A stretch of 64,000 bases of DNA from an uncultured Eubacteriales bacterium (GTDB lineage Bacteria > Bacillota > Clostridia > Christensenellales > Aristaeellaceae), in contig CACWZI010000006.1 of NCBI GenBank assembly GCA_902765305.1, positions 1-64,000 on the forward strand, given 5' to 3'. The notes beneath the pieces were generated by a model. That model had not been told where the DNA came from. It did not search any database and saw only the letters and a list, made by a program, of their open reading frames with translations. A program made the translations under genes and the position numbers. Within the stretch, counting starts at the first letter, position 1. Every line of letters begins with the position of its first letter. Positions 1 through 6,899 of the stretch are shown piece by piece.

Positions 1-1
1 C

Positions 2-739
2 CGCAGAACGTTGTATACCTACATTGATGCCGGTGTGTTTGATGTCAGAAATATAGACCTGCGCCGAAAGGTCAAATACAAGAAGCGTAAAAAGGCAACG
101 CAGACCGGTTCCAAAGACCGTTCTTACAGAAAAGGCCACAACTATGATGATTTCAGAAAACGGATCGAGAAGGAACCCAACGCCAGCATTGTGGAAATGG
201 ATTGTGTTGAGGGAAGTAAGTCGAGCCGGAAAGTGCTTCTGACCATGACGTTCCGGCAGACAAACCTTGCTCTGATTTTTCTCCTTGAATCGCAGGCCCA
301 GGAGGAAGTAAGGCGTGTTTTCGATTTCCTGGAGAAGAAGCTTGGGATAGAGCTTTTCAGGAAGCTGTTTGCGATCATCCTTACAGATGGCGGAGCCGAG
401 TTCGCCTGCCGGGAAGAATTTGAGACCGCTTCCGACGGTAGCCTGAGGACAACCGTATACTACTGTGACCCCTATTCTTTCTGGCAAAAAGGATGCTGTG
501 AAAAAAACCATGAATATATCCGCTATGTCAGGAAGAAGGGAAGCTCCTTTGATGACCTGGAGCAGTCGGATATAGATTTGTTGGCCAATCATATCAACAG
601 CACGAAAAGGGACAGTTTGAACGGACACAGTCCGTATGAGCTGTCTCGGATGCTTCTGGATGAAAGGCTCCTTATCGTAATGAACTATAAGGCCATAGCG
701 CCTGACGACGTAAATTTGACTCCTGGATTATTGAAATAG
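2..739 (+). CDS. IS30-family transposase, C-terminal part (5' end outside window)
   Basis: The frame is already open at the window edge, so the N-terminal DNA-binding part lies outside; a TTG at 11 is only an internal codon. The visible 240 or so residues form an RNase H-like DDE integrase core: first Asp in VEMDCVEG (about residue 61), second Asp in ILTDGGAEF (about 126), and the Glu in GCCEKNHEYIR (about 165), with the spacing and the HSPYEL tail typical of IS30-family transposases. It would catalyse cut-and-paste or circle-forming transposition of its own element. All three catalytic residues are intact in the visible part. The right end of the element should lie within the next 200 bp, where terminal-repeat-like sequence is seen. 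Confidence 0.85.
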   Translation, partial: RRTLYTYIDAGVFDVRNIDLRRKVKYKKRKKATQTGSKDRSYRKGHNYDDFRKRIEKEPNASIVEMDCVEGSKSSRKVLLTMTFRQTNLALIFLLESQAQEEVRRVFDFLEKKLGIELFRKLFAIILTDGGAEFACREEFETASDGSLRTTVYYCDPYSFWQKGCCEKNHEYIRYVRKKGSSFDDLEQSDIDLLANHINSTKRDSLNGHSPYELSRMLLDERLLIVMNYKAIAPDDVNLTPGLLK

Positions 740-1094
740 AATGGTGTGCGCAGGCAGGCTCCAGTCGGACAGAAAATGCAATTGTAAATTCCGACATGTG
801 GAAGTTAGTCTTGCACACCGATTCCCAGATGTCTGTTTGCTATGCGTCAATTGGCACTTACAAAGCTGTTTTCGGATGGAAACCGATGAATTGTAAGAAA
901 TTAGAAATGAATTTCCGGACGTTAGTCTCGCACAGCTGCATGACGCGTCAAAATGCGGAACTGACATCCACACTCAAGTTCAAGTAAAATTTCATAATTT
1001 GTTCGGTTATTACAGATGTGTGACTTTTGCTCCCGTGTTTCATATACTCTTCCCCGGAGACGCACAAAAAGGTCATTGGAGGGGATGAGCGAAC
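740..1094. repeat. IS30 right-end region with repeated end-like motif
   Basis: This gene-free stretch follows the transposase stop. Two similar blocks stand in direct orientation: GTTAGTCTTGCACAC at 804-818 and GTTAGTCTCGCACAG at 921-935, each preceded by a TTCCG-AC-like run. GGTGTGC at 743-749 matches the inverse of the first block's end. Such repeated ends are what transposase-binding terminal repeats look like, but I cannot fix the exact IS boundary without the left end. No convincing coding sequence is seen before the small frame at 1095. Confidence 0.4.
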
Positions 1095-1217
1095 ATGACC
1101 GACGAACAGAAGAACACTGGAACCGCCGAACAGGCACCGCCTGCACGCATCGGCGAGGATTTGGATATCGACTTTTGGACTCTGCTCGAGGAGAGCAGGA
1201 TCATACAAGCCGGGTAA
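1095..1217 (+). CDS. Small acidic protein, 40 aa, unknown
   Basis: A 40-codon frame starts with ATG 10 bases after a strong GGAGGGG (1078-1084). The product is hydrophilic and acidic, reading MTDEQKNTGTAEQAPP then EDLDIDFWTLLEE. This is protein-like composition, unlike the overlapping frames. It may be an intact small protein of the mobile region or the truncated start of a longer gene, because the sequence right after the stop runs into an inverted-repeat region. No function can be assigned. Confidence 0.35.
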   Translation: MTDEQKNTGTAEQAPPARIGEDLDIDFWTLLEESRIIQAG

Positions 1218-1265
1218 AGAGATGTTCTCCGGATCGTGTCTCCGGAGGACGTTCCATATAGAGAT

Positions 1266-1318
1266 CAAAAGTGAGTTTGTCAGTTTCTCATGACAATCTC
1301 ACTTTTGACAAACTCACT
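1266..1318. repeat. Overlapping inverted repeats between small ORF and ATPase gene
   Basis: AGTGAGTTTGTCA (1270-1282) is repeated in inverse at 1306-1318 (TGACAAACTCACT), a perfect 13-bp pair. An offset second pair, CAAAAGTGAG (1266-1275) and CTCACTTTTG (1298-1307), overlaps it, so two mutually exclusive stems can form. It lies just after the stop of the minus-strand ATPase gene and could act as its terminator, a recombination site or a protein-binding site. Confidence 0.45.
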
Positions 1319-1330
1319 ATCTGACAGGGC

Positions 1331-2485
1331 TCACAGCCATACTGTCAAACCCTTGGATATGCGTTTGCTGTTTCTGCCGCATCGCTGCTTCGCGCGATTC
1401 AGTGTCGTTGTTGAAATACCAGCCTCTTCAGCTCTTTGCTTGACCACACTCTGGTTTACAGGCCCATTTGCCAGTATCTCATCCAGGAAATCTATTGCGC
1501 GCTTCATTTCTTTGCCCGACTCCCGGCCTTCTTTGACCTCAACAGGCTCCATATCATTCACTGCGGCTTCGAGCTGCGCGTACTGTATGAAGTCGGGACG
1601 ACCAAGCCGGTCGAACAGCACACCAATCCTTCCCCTTGCCGGGGCAAGGTTGTTTTTCACCGATTCGAGGTACAGTATGTTACCTGCCCTGTCGATCTTA
1701 AATAGGGACCGCGCGATGTTTTTCAGATTGGACGCTCCAAGCCCAGCATCAATATCAGCAGATGAACCGCTTTTCGTAAGGTTGTTGAGCAGGATATACG
1801 CAGCGCCGCTTTCCCTGGCTACAATGTCAAAGTTGTGCATGGCACGGGCGACATCGTCATTATTGCTGAGTCGCCCCTCGATGTAAGGAAAGATTGGATC
1901 GATAATAACCAGCTTTGCGTCGCCGGTCAGCTTTCTGATGTTTTCCGCAGTGGTCGTGAAAGAGCCATCCGATTCATCCTCCACACTGAGATAACCAGGT
2001 CGTCCTCCAAACTGCTCGTATTTCGCCCGGATGATGTTCCCATAGTGGTTTTCACGGGAGATATAAACGCTTTTGATCGCGTCACCGACCGGACGCATGA
2101 ACGGTCTATCCATGGACAATACTTCAGCGATCTCAGCTTCATCATCCTCGTCGTCTATACCATCAATCTCCATCCCGTTGATCATCACCGGTTCTATTTC
2201 AGCGTCGTCCACATCCCTCTCAGGCGCGTTGTTGAGCATGTAGTCGATGGCCTCTATCTGCCATTCCGTCAGGAACCCTCTTCCCTTGACCGCGCCATGA
2301 CGCAGCCTGGGCGGGTATATTCCATGACTCAACTCAGCTGCGATCTTTGAGATAATGGTTGTCTTGCCATACCCAGCCTGTCCTTGGAAGACGGTTGGAA
2401 CACCGAATGGGACAAAGGGATACCATAAAAACGATATCTGCTGCATCTCAACATTTTCAATCGGTATCCGCATTGCTTCCCTCAA
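1331..2485 (-). CDS. RecA/RepA-like AAA ATPase of a mobile region
   Basis: A 384-aa P-loop ATPase of the RepA/KaiC-like (AAA_25) type. Walker A is GQAGYGKTT (about residue 35) and Walker B is LVIIDPIFPYIEG (about 200). A downstream LLNNLTKSG segment fits the sensor region of hexameric RecA-fold helicases and plasmid or phage initiators. An Asp/Glu-rich insert (residues 95-130) interrupts the core. The C-terminal 60 residues look like a winged-helix segment (VNQSVVKQRAEEAGISTTTLNRA). It starts with TTG; an ATG four codons downstream (2473) is an alternative start. It lies 19 bp after the XRE gene on the same strand and is probably co-transcribed with it. Proteins of this type usually serve replication or mobilisation of integrated elements; that role here is inferred. 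Confidence 0.7.
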   Translation of the reverse strand: MREAMRIPIENVEMQQISFLWYPFVPFGVPTVFQGQAGYGKTTIISKIAAELSHGIYPPRLRHGAVKGRGFLTEWQIEAIDYMLNNAPERDVDDAEIEPVMINGMEIDGIDDEDDEAEIAEVLSMDRPFMRPVGDAIKSVYISRENHYGNIIRAKYEQFGGRPGYLSVEDESDGSFTTTAENIRKLTGDAKLVIIDPIFPYIEGRLSNNDDVARAMHNFDIVARESGAAYILLNNLTKSGSSADIDAGLGASNLKNIARSLFKIDRAGNILYLESVKNNLAPARGRIGVLFDRLGRPDFIQYAQLEAAVNDMEPVEVKEGRESGKEMKRAIDFLDEILANGPVNQSVVKQRAEEAGISTTTLNRAKQRCGRNSKRISKGLTVWL

Positions 2486-2504
2486 CCGCCCTTTCGCAAA
2501 TATG

Positions 2505-2837
2505 TCACTCTACGTCTTCGCTGGTCAACCTGCCGGTCTTCTTGTATTTAACGCCCTCGGAGTCCATGTAGACCTCTTCTCCGAAAATGTATTCATTATG
2601 GTAAAAATCAGAGATATTCATGCCGAGAGCCTCAATGATCCTGCACGCCATCTGGAATGAGCAGGTCATGATGTTTCTCTCGCCACTCTCGAATTTTTGA
2701 TACTGCCGCAGGGTTATCTTCGCTCGCTCCGCTACTTGCTTTTGCGTCAGGCCAAGCACCACGCGCTTCTCACGCAGGATACTGCCGTTACTCTTATCCA
2801 GATGAACTGTCTGAAATCCGGAAAAATTGAAATCCAT
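2505..2837 (-). CDS. XRE-family transcriptional repressor
   Basis: A helix-turn-helix regulator of the Cro/CI (XRE) type: ILREKRVVLGLTQKQVAERA followed by KITLRQYQKFESGERN is the canonical five-helix domain (about residues 20-75), then a short C-terminal tail. An upstream ATG at 2855 cannot be the start if the promoter at 2860-2888 is used, because transcription would begin near 2853. The ATG at 2837 has GAGGG six bases upstream and is preferred (110 aa). Its own operator lies in the promoter spacer, so negative autoregulation is expected. It probably controls the ATPase gene behind it and perhaps the divergent methyltransferase operon. Confidence 0.8.
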   Translation of the reverse strand: MDFNFSGFQTVHLDKSNGSILREKRVVLGLTQKQVAERAKITLRQYQKFESGERNIMTCSFQMACRIIEALGMNISDFYHNEYIFGEEVYMDSEGVKYKKTGRLTSEDVE

Positions 2838-2859
2838 TTTCATCCCTCGTTTCATTCAC

Positions 2860-2888
2860 ATTATACGCCCAAATGGGCGTATTGTCAA
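2860..2888 (-). promoter_or_regulatory. Consensus promoter with operator filling the spacer
   Basis: On the minus strand TTGACA (2883-2888) and TATAAT (2860-2865) are separated by exactly 17 bp, a perfect sigma-A consensus. The palindrome ATACGCCC-aaat-GGGCGTAT (2863-2882) occupies the whole spacer and three bases of the -10 box. A protein bound there would exclude RNA polymerase. The XRE protein encoded directly downstream is the obvious candidate ligand. Confidence 0.8.
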
Positions 2889-2948
2889 TATCATCAGTTT
2901 GTATGTTAATTTGAAATTCCTTAGAAGTGTAGACCACTTGTTCTTGAT

Positions 2949-3044
2949 TTGGTTATTTGTAACCAAAATTATTTTTGATAAACCTATTGACATACTGAAT
3001 CACACGCCGTATAATATAACTACATCAAGGTTATCAATAACCAA
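2949..3044 (+). promoter_or_regulatory. Consensus promoter flanked by two matching palindromic operators
   Basis: TTGACA (2987-2992), a 17-bp spacer and TATAAT (3010-3015) form a perfect promoter for the methyltransferase operon. Upstream is TTGGTTA-tttg-TAACCAA (2949-2966) and downstream GGTTAT-ca-ATAACC (3029-3042). Both share the GGTTA/TAACC half-sites and their centres are 78 bp apart. The arrangement suggests a dimeric regulator that may bridge the two sites across the promoter. The half-sites differ from the ATACGCCC operator of the XRE gene, so a different protein may bind. Confidence 0.7.
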
Positions 3045-3063
3045 AAACAAGGAGGTCCTGAAC

Positions 3064-4800
3064 TTGCTGAATAATGCCGAGCTCGAACGTCTAAGAGAAT
3101 TTGACACAGATAAGCTTGCATCTTCGATTGCGGCGTCATGCAGGATTCCAGGTAATCCCGAAAGGGCAGTGTGGGCAGCGTCATATGTGCTGATGCGCTC
3201 TCTGGAAGATCATAGGATCAGCATTGATACAATCGATCTGTACTTTGAAACAGCCGATGAGAACCAGCAGTTCGAACTGTTTATCAGGCAGGCTCTGGGC
3301 CAATGTTGGGACAATATCCGGGAACTGAAGTACAAATTTACTGCTGATGAATTCAAGGCTGTCCTTCTGTTCTACAACGGGCTTGATGTGCGGAGCTGGG
3401 GTGCTCCCACCCCCGACGGCATTGCGAAGCTCGCCGCTCGACTCATGGACGCAAAGCCTGGCGCTAAAATCCTGGACATCGGCACGGGACTTGCCGGTTT
3501 CATCAGAGAGTGCTACGGTATTGAGCCTGACGCATCCTATGTCGGATTAGAGATCAACGCAGAATTTGCTATCGTGGCAGAAATGCGCGCAGACATACTT
3601 GGCGGAGATATAAAGATCCAAACAGGAAATGCTTTCGACAGCATATCTTTGAATGGCGGATTTTCCGCTGTATTTGCAAATTACCCGCTTGGCCTGAAAG
3701 CCCGAAACCTCGGAAGTGTCGGCGAGGAGTACGTTCGCAGGCTGGCTGACCGTTTTCCTGGATATGATAAGCTCAGTTCCATGGACTGGGTTTTCAATCG
3801 GAAGGCATATGACTGCGTGGATGGCCCAGGTCGCGCTATCTGCATCATGGCAAACGGAAGCACTTGGAACACGATTGATAAACGTGTCCGCCGCTCGTTC
3901 CTTGAACAGGGAATTGTCGAGATGATAATCTCTCTCCCTTCGCATATTTATGAAAGCACGGCTATAGGAACCTGCATGATCGTTCTTAGTCATGGACATG
4001 GCGAGGTCATGATGGTTGATGCGAGCGAAGCCTGCGAAAAAGGGCGCAGAATGAACGTCATCACTGATGCTCACATTTCCCAGATCCTTGAGGCATGCGA
4101 CCACGAAACCGCTATCAGCCGGCGCGTGAGCTATGAGGAGATAAAGGCCAATGACTTCAACCTCAGTCCCGGTCTATATCTTGGACCGCAAGAGGAAGAG
4201 GTTGAAAACGGTGTGGAGCTTGGTTCACTGGTCTCCATTACAAGAGGTGCCCAGGTATCGGCATCCGTTCTTGATGAGCTTGCATCCCCCACAAGGACAG
4301 ATACGCAGTATTTAATGCTTGCAAACATACAGAATGGTATAATTGATGAGGATCTGCCTTACCTTACAGAGATCGATGAGAGGCTGGAAAGGTACCTCTT
4401 GAAGGATGATGATCTCATTCTGTCCAAGATAGGCACTCCTTTCAAGGTCGCAGTCGCTGAGATAAAGGAAGGACAGAGAATCCTCGCCAACGGCAATCTC
4501 TATATACTGACCGTCACGGATAAGCGCATCGATCCGTTCTACCTCAAGGCTTATCTGGAAAGCGAGAAAGGCATTGCGGCTCTGAAGAAGATCACCGTCG
4601 GGACCACCATTCCCAGCCTTGGCGTCGAACAATTGAAACGGCTCATTATCCCTCTGCCGCCACTGGAGGAACAGCACAAAATCAAGGAAATTGCTGACGA
4701 GTACAGGTCATGTGTTGCGGAGTATAGGCTTCTTCAGCGCAAGATGTCAAAAGTGCTTGACCGCATGGCTCATGTCTACGATTCTGGAAAGGAGGGCTGA
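3064..4800 (+). CDS. HsdM-like N6-adenine methyltransferase fused to a half HsdS specificity domain
   Basis: The start chosen is TTG at 3064, eight bases after AAGGAGG and behind the consensus promoter; the frame is open further upstream but crosses the promoter and operator. The 578-aa product has an N-terminal helical region (about 1-115), a Rossmann methyltransferase core (about 116-370) with SAM motif I DIGTGLAGF, then HsdM-like landmarks (IMANGSTW, ISLPSHIYESTAIGT). From about residue 380 it is a single type I S-subunit target-recognition domain with the conserved helix start IPLPPLEEQHKI. Motif IV, normally (N/D)PP(Y/F/W), reads NYPL at about residue 208: the second position is Tyr and the aromatic is Leu, so catalysis may be lost or altered. 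It shares an operon with the next gene, starting 3 bp after its stop. No HsdR is visible in the window. Confidence 0.75.
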   Translation: MLNNAELERLREFDTDKLASSIAASCRIPGNPERAVWAASYVLMRSLEDHRISIDTIDLYFETADENQQFELFIRQALGQCWDNIRELKYKFTADEFKAVLLFYNGLDVRSWGAPTPDGIAKLAARLMDAKPGAKILDIGTGLAGFIRECYGIEPDASYVGLEINAEFAIVAEMRADILGGDIKIQTGNAFDSISLNGGFSAVFANYPLGLKARNLGSVGEEYVRRLADRFPGYDKLSSMDWVFNRKAYDCVDGPGRAICIMANGSTWNTIDKRVRRSFLEQGIVEMIISLPSHIYESTAIGTCMIVLSHGHGEVMMVDASEACEKGRRMNVITDAHISQILEACDHETAISRRVSYEEIKANDFNLSPGLYLGPQEEEVENGVELGSLVSITRGAQVSASVLDELASPTRTDTQYLMLANIQNGIIDEDLPYLTEIDERLERYLLKDDDLILSKIGTPFKVAVAEIKEGQRILANGNLYILTVTDKRIDPFYLKAYLESEKGIAALKKITVGTTIPSLGVEQLKRLIIPLPPLEEQHKIKEIADEYRSCVAEYRLLQRKMSKVLDRMAHVYDSGKEG

Positions 4801-4803
4801 GCC

Positions 4804-5325
4804 TTGACACTGGATATCGCTGAATTTGAAGACCTGATGGATGAGGTTACCCATCGTTTTTCAAAAGCCAATATTGATGGGACTTTGCGAGGACTCCTTG
4901 AGAAGCTGGGATGGGACGCACTGCTTTCGCCGGATACGGAGCCTCTGTTTACGTTTGAGAATGGGAAAGTCCTTGTCATCGGCGAGCAGACAGTTGGGAT
5001 CGAGCAGCTTCGGATGACCGCAAAAAAACTCGGCTTCGATGTAAACCGTTTCGAATTCATGCTGGACTATGAGCGGGCGCAGACCTTTGTCTACAGCAAA
5101 TTGGTATATAATTCCAATTACCGTGTGGTGTTTGTAGGCGCTATTCCCCATAGCACCACCGGAACAGGACAAAGCGGCAGCCTTCTTGCAGAGCTCCAAA
5201 GCCACCCCGAGAAATACCCCAAGACAATAGCGCTCAGAACTGAAGAAGGTACCCTCAAAATAACAAAGAGTGGCTTCAAAAAGGCTCTCTCCCAGCTGAA
5301 AGAAGATGGGTATCTGGTGGCCTGA
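4804..5325 (+). CDS. Unknown 173-aa partner of the methyltransferase-S fusion
   Basis: It starts with TTG 3 bp after the methyltransferase stop and has its own GGAGG at 4791-4795, so the two are co-translated from one mRNA. I do not recognise the family. The first 50 residues are helical (EDLMDEVTHRFSKANIDGTL). Residues 50-105 read KVLVIGE, then a helix, then YRVVFVGAIPHSTTGTGQSG, a beta-alpha-beta pattern with a Gly/Ser/Thr-rich loop that recalls Rossmann-like DUF2325 domains. The end (KSGFKKALSQLKEDGYLVA) looks like a small winged helix. No nuclease or helicase motif is seen. Its fixed position suggests a subunit or effector for the upstream protein. Confidence 0.55.
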   Translation: MTLDIAEFEDLMDEVTHRFSKANIDGTLRGLLEKLGWDALLSPDTEPLFTFENGKVLVIGEQTVGIEQLRMTAKKLGFDVNRFEFMLDYERAQTFVYSKLVYNSNYRVVFVGAIPHSTTGTGQSGSLLAELQSHPEKYPKTIALRTEEGTLKITKSGFKKALSQLKEDGYLVA

Positions 5326-5371
5326 TTGAATCCCGGCATACATTACGAATTGTCTTTTTCAAACGGAAACA

Positions 5372-5400
5372 TTGATTGATAGCCGCCATCCTGTTATAAT
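5372..5400 (+). promoter_or_regulatory. Sigma-A promoter of the truncated hsdM
   Basis: TTGATT (5372-5377), a 17-bp spacer and a perfect TATAAT (5395-5400) lie 75 bp before the hsdM start, which has TTTGGAGG as ribosome-binding site. The gene therefore had its own promoter rather than being the third gene of the preceding operon. Confidence 0.65.
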
Positions 5401-5475
5401 ATGGTTATCATGCTATCAGGCACCTCCTGTGTAGCATGATACGACAGACGATCCAAGTGATTCTTTGGAGGACAT

Positions 5476-6102
5476 ATGCCTGACATCAAGACAACCGCCG
5501 ACATCGGCTTCGAGAAACAAATATGGGACGCTGCTTGCGTGCTGCGCGGCAATATGGACGCTTCGGAATACAAAAACATCGTCCTTGGCCTGATCTTCCT
5601 GAAATACATCTCTGACCGCTTCGAGGAGCGTTACCAACAGTTGGTGGACGAAGGAGACGGCTTCGAGGAGGACATCGACGAATATATTTCCGAGGGCATC
5701 TTCTTTGTGCCGCAGAACGCGCGCTGGTCGACAATCGCCACCGCCGCGCACACGCCGGAGATCGGGCAGATCATCGACGACGCCATGCGGGCCATCGAAA
5801 AAGAAAACCGCCGCCTCAAGGACATCCTGCCCAAGAACTTTGCCCGGCCTGAGCTGGACAAGAGCCGTCTGGGTGACGTGGTCGATCTGTTTACCAACAT
5901 ACAGATGATCGAGCACGGCAACGAAAAGGACATTCTGGGCCGCACCTACGAATACTGCCTCGCACAGTTCGCTGCCCAGGAGGGCAAGAACGCTGGGGAA
6001 TTCTACACGCCGTCCTGTGTCGTGCGCACGCTGGTGGAGATCCTCCGGCCCTTCAATGGCCGCGTGTACGAAAGTGCAGAGTTTGATACAATTCAGCGAT
6101 AA
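5476..6102 (+). pseudogene. hsdM: Type I restriction methyltransferase HsdM, truncated before the SAM motif
   Basis: The first 200 residues are a textbook HsdM N-terminus: FEKQIWDAACVLRGNMDASE, then YKNIVLGLIFLKYISDRFEE, the helical bundle, and the start of the catalytic domain (GRTYEYCLAQFAAQEGKNAG, GEFYTPSCVVRTLVEIL). Family members are about 500 aa long. Homology stops at GRVYE, exactly where GRVYDPxxGSGG (SAM motif I) should follow, and the last 9 codons are foreign. The protein would lack SAM-binding and catalytic motifs, and no hsdS or hsdR follows. Its GC-rich codon use differs from the AT-richer genes on both sides. The break coincides with IS21-like end sequence. Confidence 0.8.
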
Positions 6103-6175
6103 CCTTGCCGCCTGAAATCAAGGGGGTGCAAATCCATTTTAGGGGGTGCATTTCACAGGCAGGGGTGCAAATTTC
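6072..6175. mobile_element. Remnant of an IS21-like element end
   Basis: Immediately after the hsdM breakpoint three spaced copies of a GGGGTGCAAAT-like motif occur at about 6122-6133, 6142-6152 and 6162-6174, roughly 20 bp apart. Arrays of such direct repeats are the hallmark of IS21-family termini (multiple transposase-binding sites). No istA/istB gene is present, so this is a solo end left after a deletion. The family assignment rests on pattern memory only. Confidence 0.45.
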
Positions 6176-6299
6176 AAAAGGAGAGCCGAACTACCATCAC
6201 AGGCGGTAGGGAGCGAGATATTCATATATACATTGTGGTGATTGGAGCAGTTGCAAGTCTTATTATGATTGCAGCAGCAAAATAAATTAAAAAAGGGTA
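6176..6299 (+). other. Possible C-terminal scrap of a membrane protein gene
   Basis: An open frame without any start codon ends at TAA 6283-6285 and encodes IHIYIVVIGAVASLIMIAAAK, a plausible transmembrane C-terminus. It directly follows the IS21-like end, so it may be the 3' scrap of a gene removed by the same deletion. Too short to assign. Confidence 0.25.
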
Positions 6300-6328
6300 T
6301 TGACGGCAAATAGTTTATAGTGTATAAT
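6300..6328 (+). promoter_or_regulatory. Promoter of the MarR operon with palindrome over the -10 box
   Basis: TTGACG (6300-6305), a 17-bp spacer and TATAAT (6323-6328) precede the marR-type gene. The palindrome TTATA-gtg-TATAA (6315-6327) overlaps the -10 box, a usual site for MarR autorepression. Confidence 0.65.
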
Positions 6329-6359
6329 ATAAATAGTAATTACGGAAAGGAGAAAAATC

Positions 6360-6806
6360 GTGAAATTACCATTAGATGAATCCCTTCCCGGATATGTGAA
6401 TGAGTCCATAGCTATTCTGGAAAAAATATTGACAAGCGATAATTTCAGCGTATTTGAAAGAATCACCAGGATATCCAGAGGTGAGATTTTTGTACTAAAG
6501 ATCCTATTGTTTAACAATGGTACATCAACGCCTACCGAGATCAGCGAGGCGATGAAGAGCACAAAGGGACGCATATCAGCCATATTGAATTCGCTGGAGA
6601 AAAAGGGCTTTGTTGGCCGGGAAATTGATAAAGACAATCGCAGGAACATTATCGTGACGCTTACAGATTCTGGAAGGGATTATGTGATGAAGGAACTACA
6701 GGAATGCTATAAAATCGTTTCCCATGTGTTTGAAGAACTGGGAGAGAAAGATTCCAAAAAGTTTGTTGAACTGACGGAGCGGGTGTTTCATTTGATGAAC
6801 GAATAA
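6360..6806 (+). CDS. MarR-family transcriptional regulator
   Basis: 148 aa, GTG start, ribosome-binding site GGAAAGGAG. A winged helix-turn-helix of MarR type: STPTEISEAMKSTKGRISAI is the recognition helix region and DKDNRRNIIVTLTDSGRDYV the wing. Helices at both ends form the usual dimer interface. MarR proteins repress neighbouring genes until a small phenolic or oxidant ligand binds. Here the likely targets are its own promoter and the following reductase cluster, upstream of which another palindrome is found (6850-6870). No redox-sensing Cys is apparent near the N-terminus. Confidence 0.85.
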   Translation: MKLPLDESLPGYVNESIAILEKILTSDNFSVFERITRISRGEIFVLKILLFNNGTSTPTEISEAMKSTKGRISAILNSLEKKGFVGREIDKDNRRNIIVTLTDSGRDYVMKELQECYKIVSHVFEELGEKDSKKFVELTERVFHLMNE

Positions 6807-6814
6807 AAAATCCA

Positions 6815-6870
6815 TTGCAGGCCAAAAAAGGCCTGCAAAATAAAAGCTTATTGTTTACAGGGTAAATAAT
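6815..6870 (+). promoter_or_regulatory. Hairpin and operator-like palindrome upstream of the reductase
   Basis: TTGCAGGCC (6815-6823) and GGCCTGCAA (6830-6838) form a 9-bp stem with a 6-nt A-loop. It has no T-run on the plus side, so it is at best a weak terminator or an mRNA-stabilising stem. Next comes ATTGTTTAC-agg-GTAAATAAT (6850-6870), 8 of 9 pairs matching, a plausible MarR-type operator in front of the aldo/keto reductase. Confidence 0.45.
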
Positions 6871-6899
6871 AAACGGCAAATACAAAGGAGGAAACTCAT

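Noticed and set aside
1016..1261. 81-codon plus-strand frame overlapping the small 40-aa ORF
   Set aside because: Arg/His-rich composition without pattern; the frame starting at 1095 has better protein character and ribosome-binding-site spacing.
2827..3063. Longer N-terminus of the methyltransferase-S protein
   Set aside because: This upstream open stretch contains the divergent repressor promoter, both operators and the consensus promoter, and its codons do not look coding; TTG at 3064 has a strong ribosome-binding site.
6122..6174. Spaced repeats that could be a short CRISPR array
   Set aside because: Repeats are about 11 bp with 8-10 bp gaps, too short for repeat-spacer units, and no cas gene is near; IS21-type end repeats explain them better.
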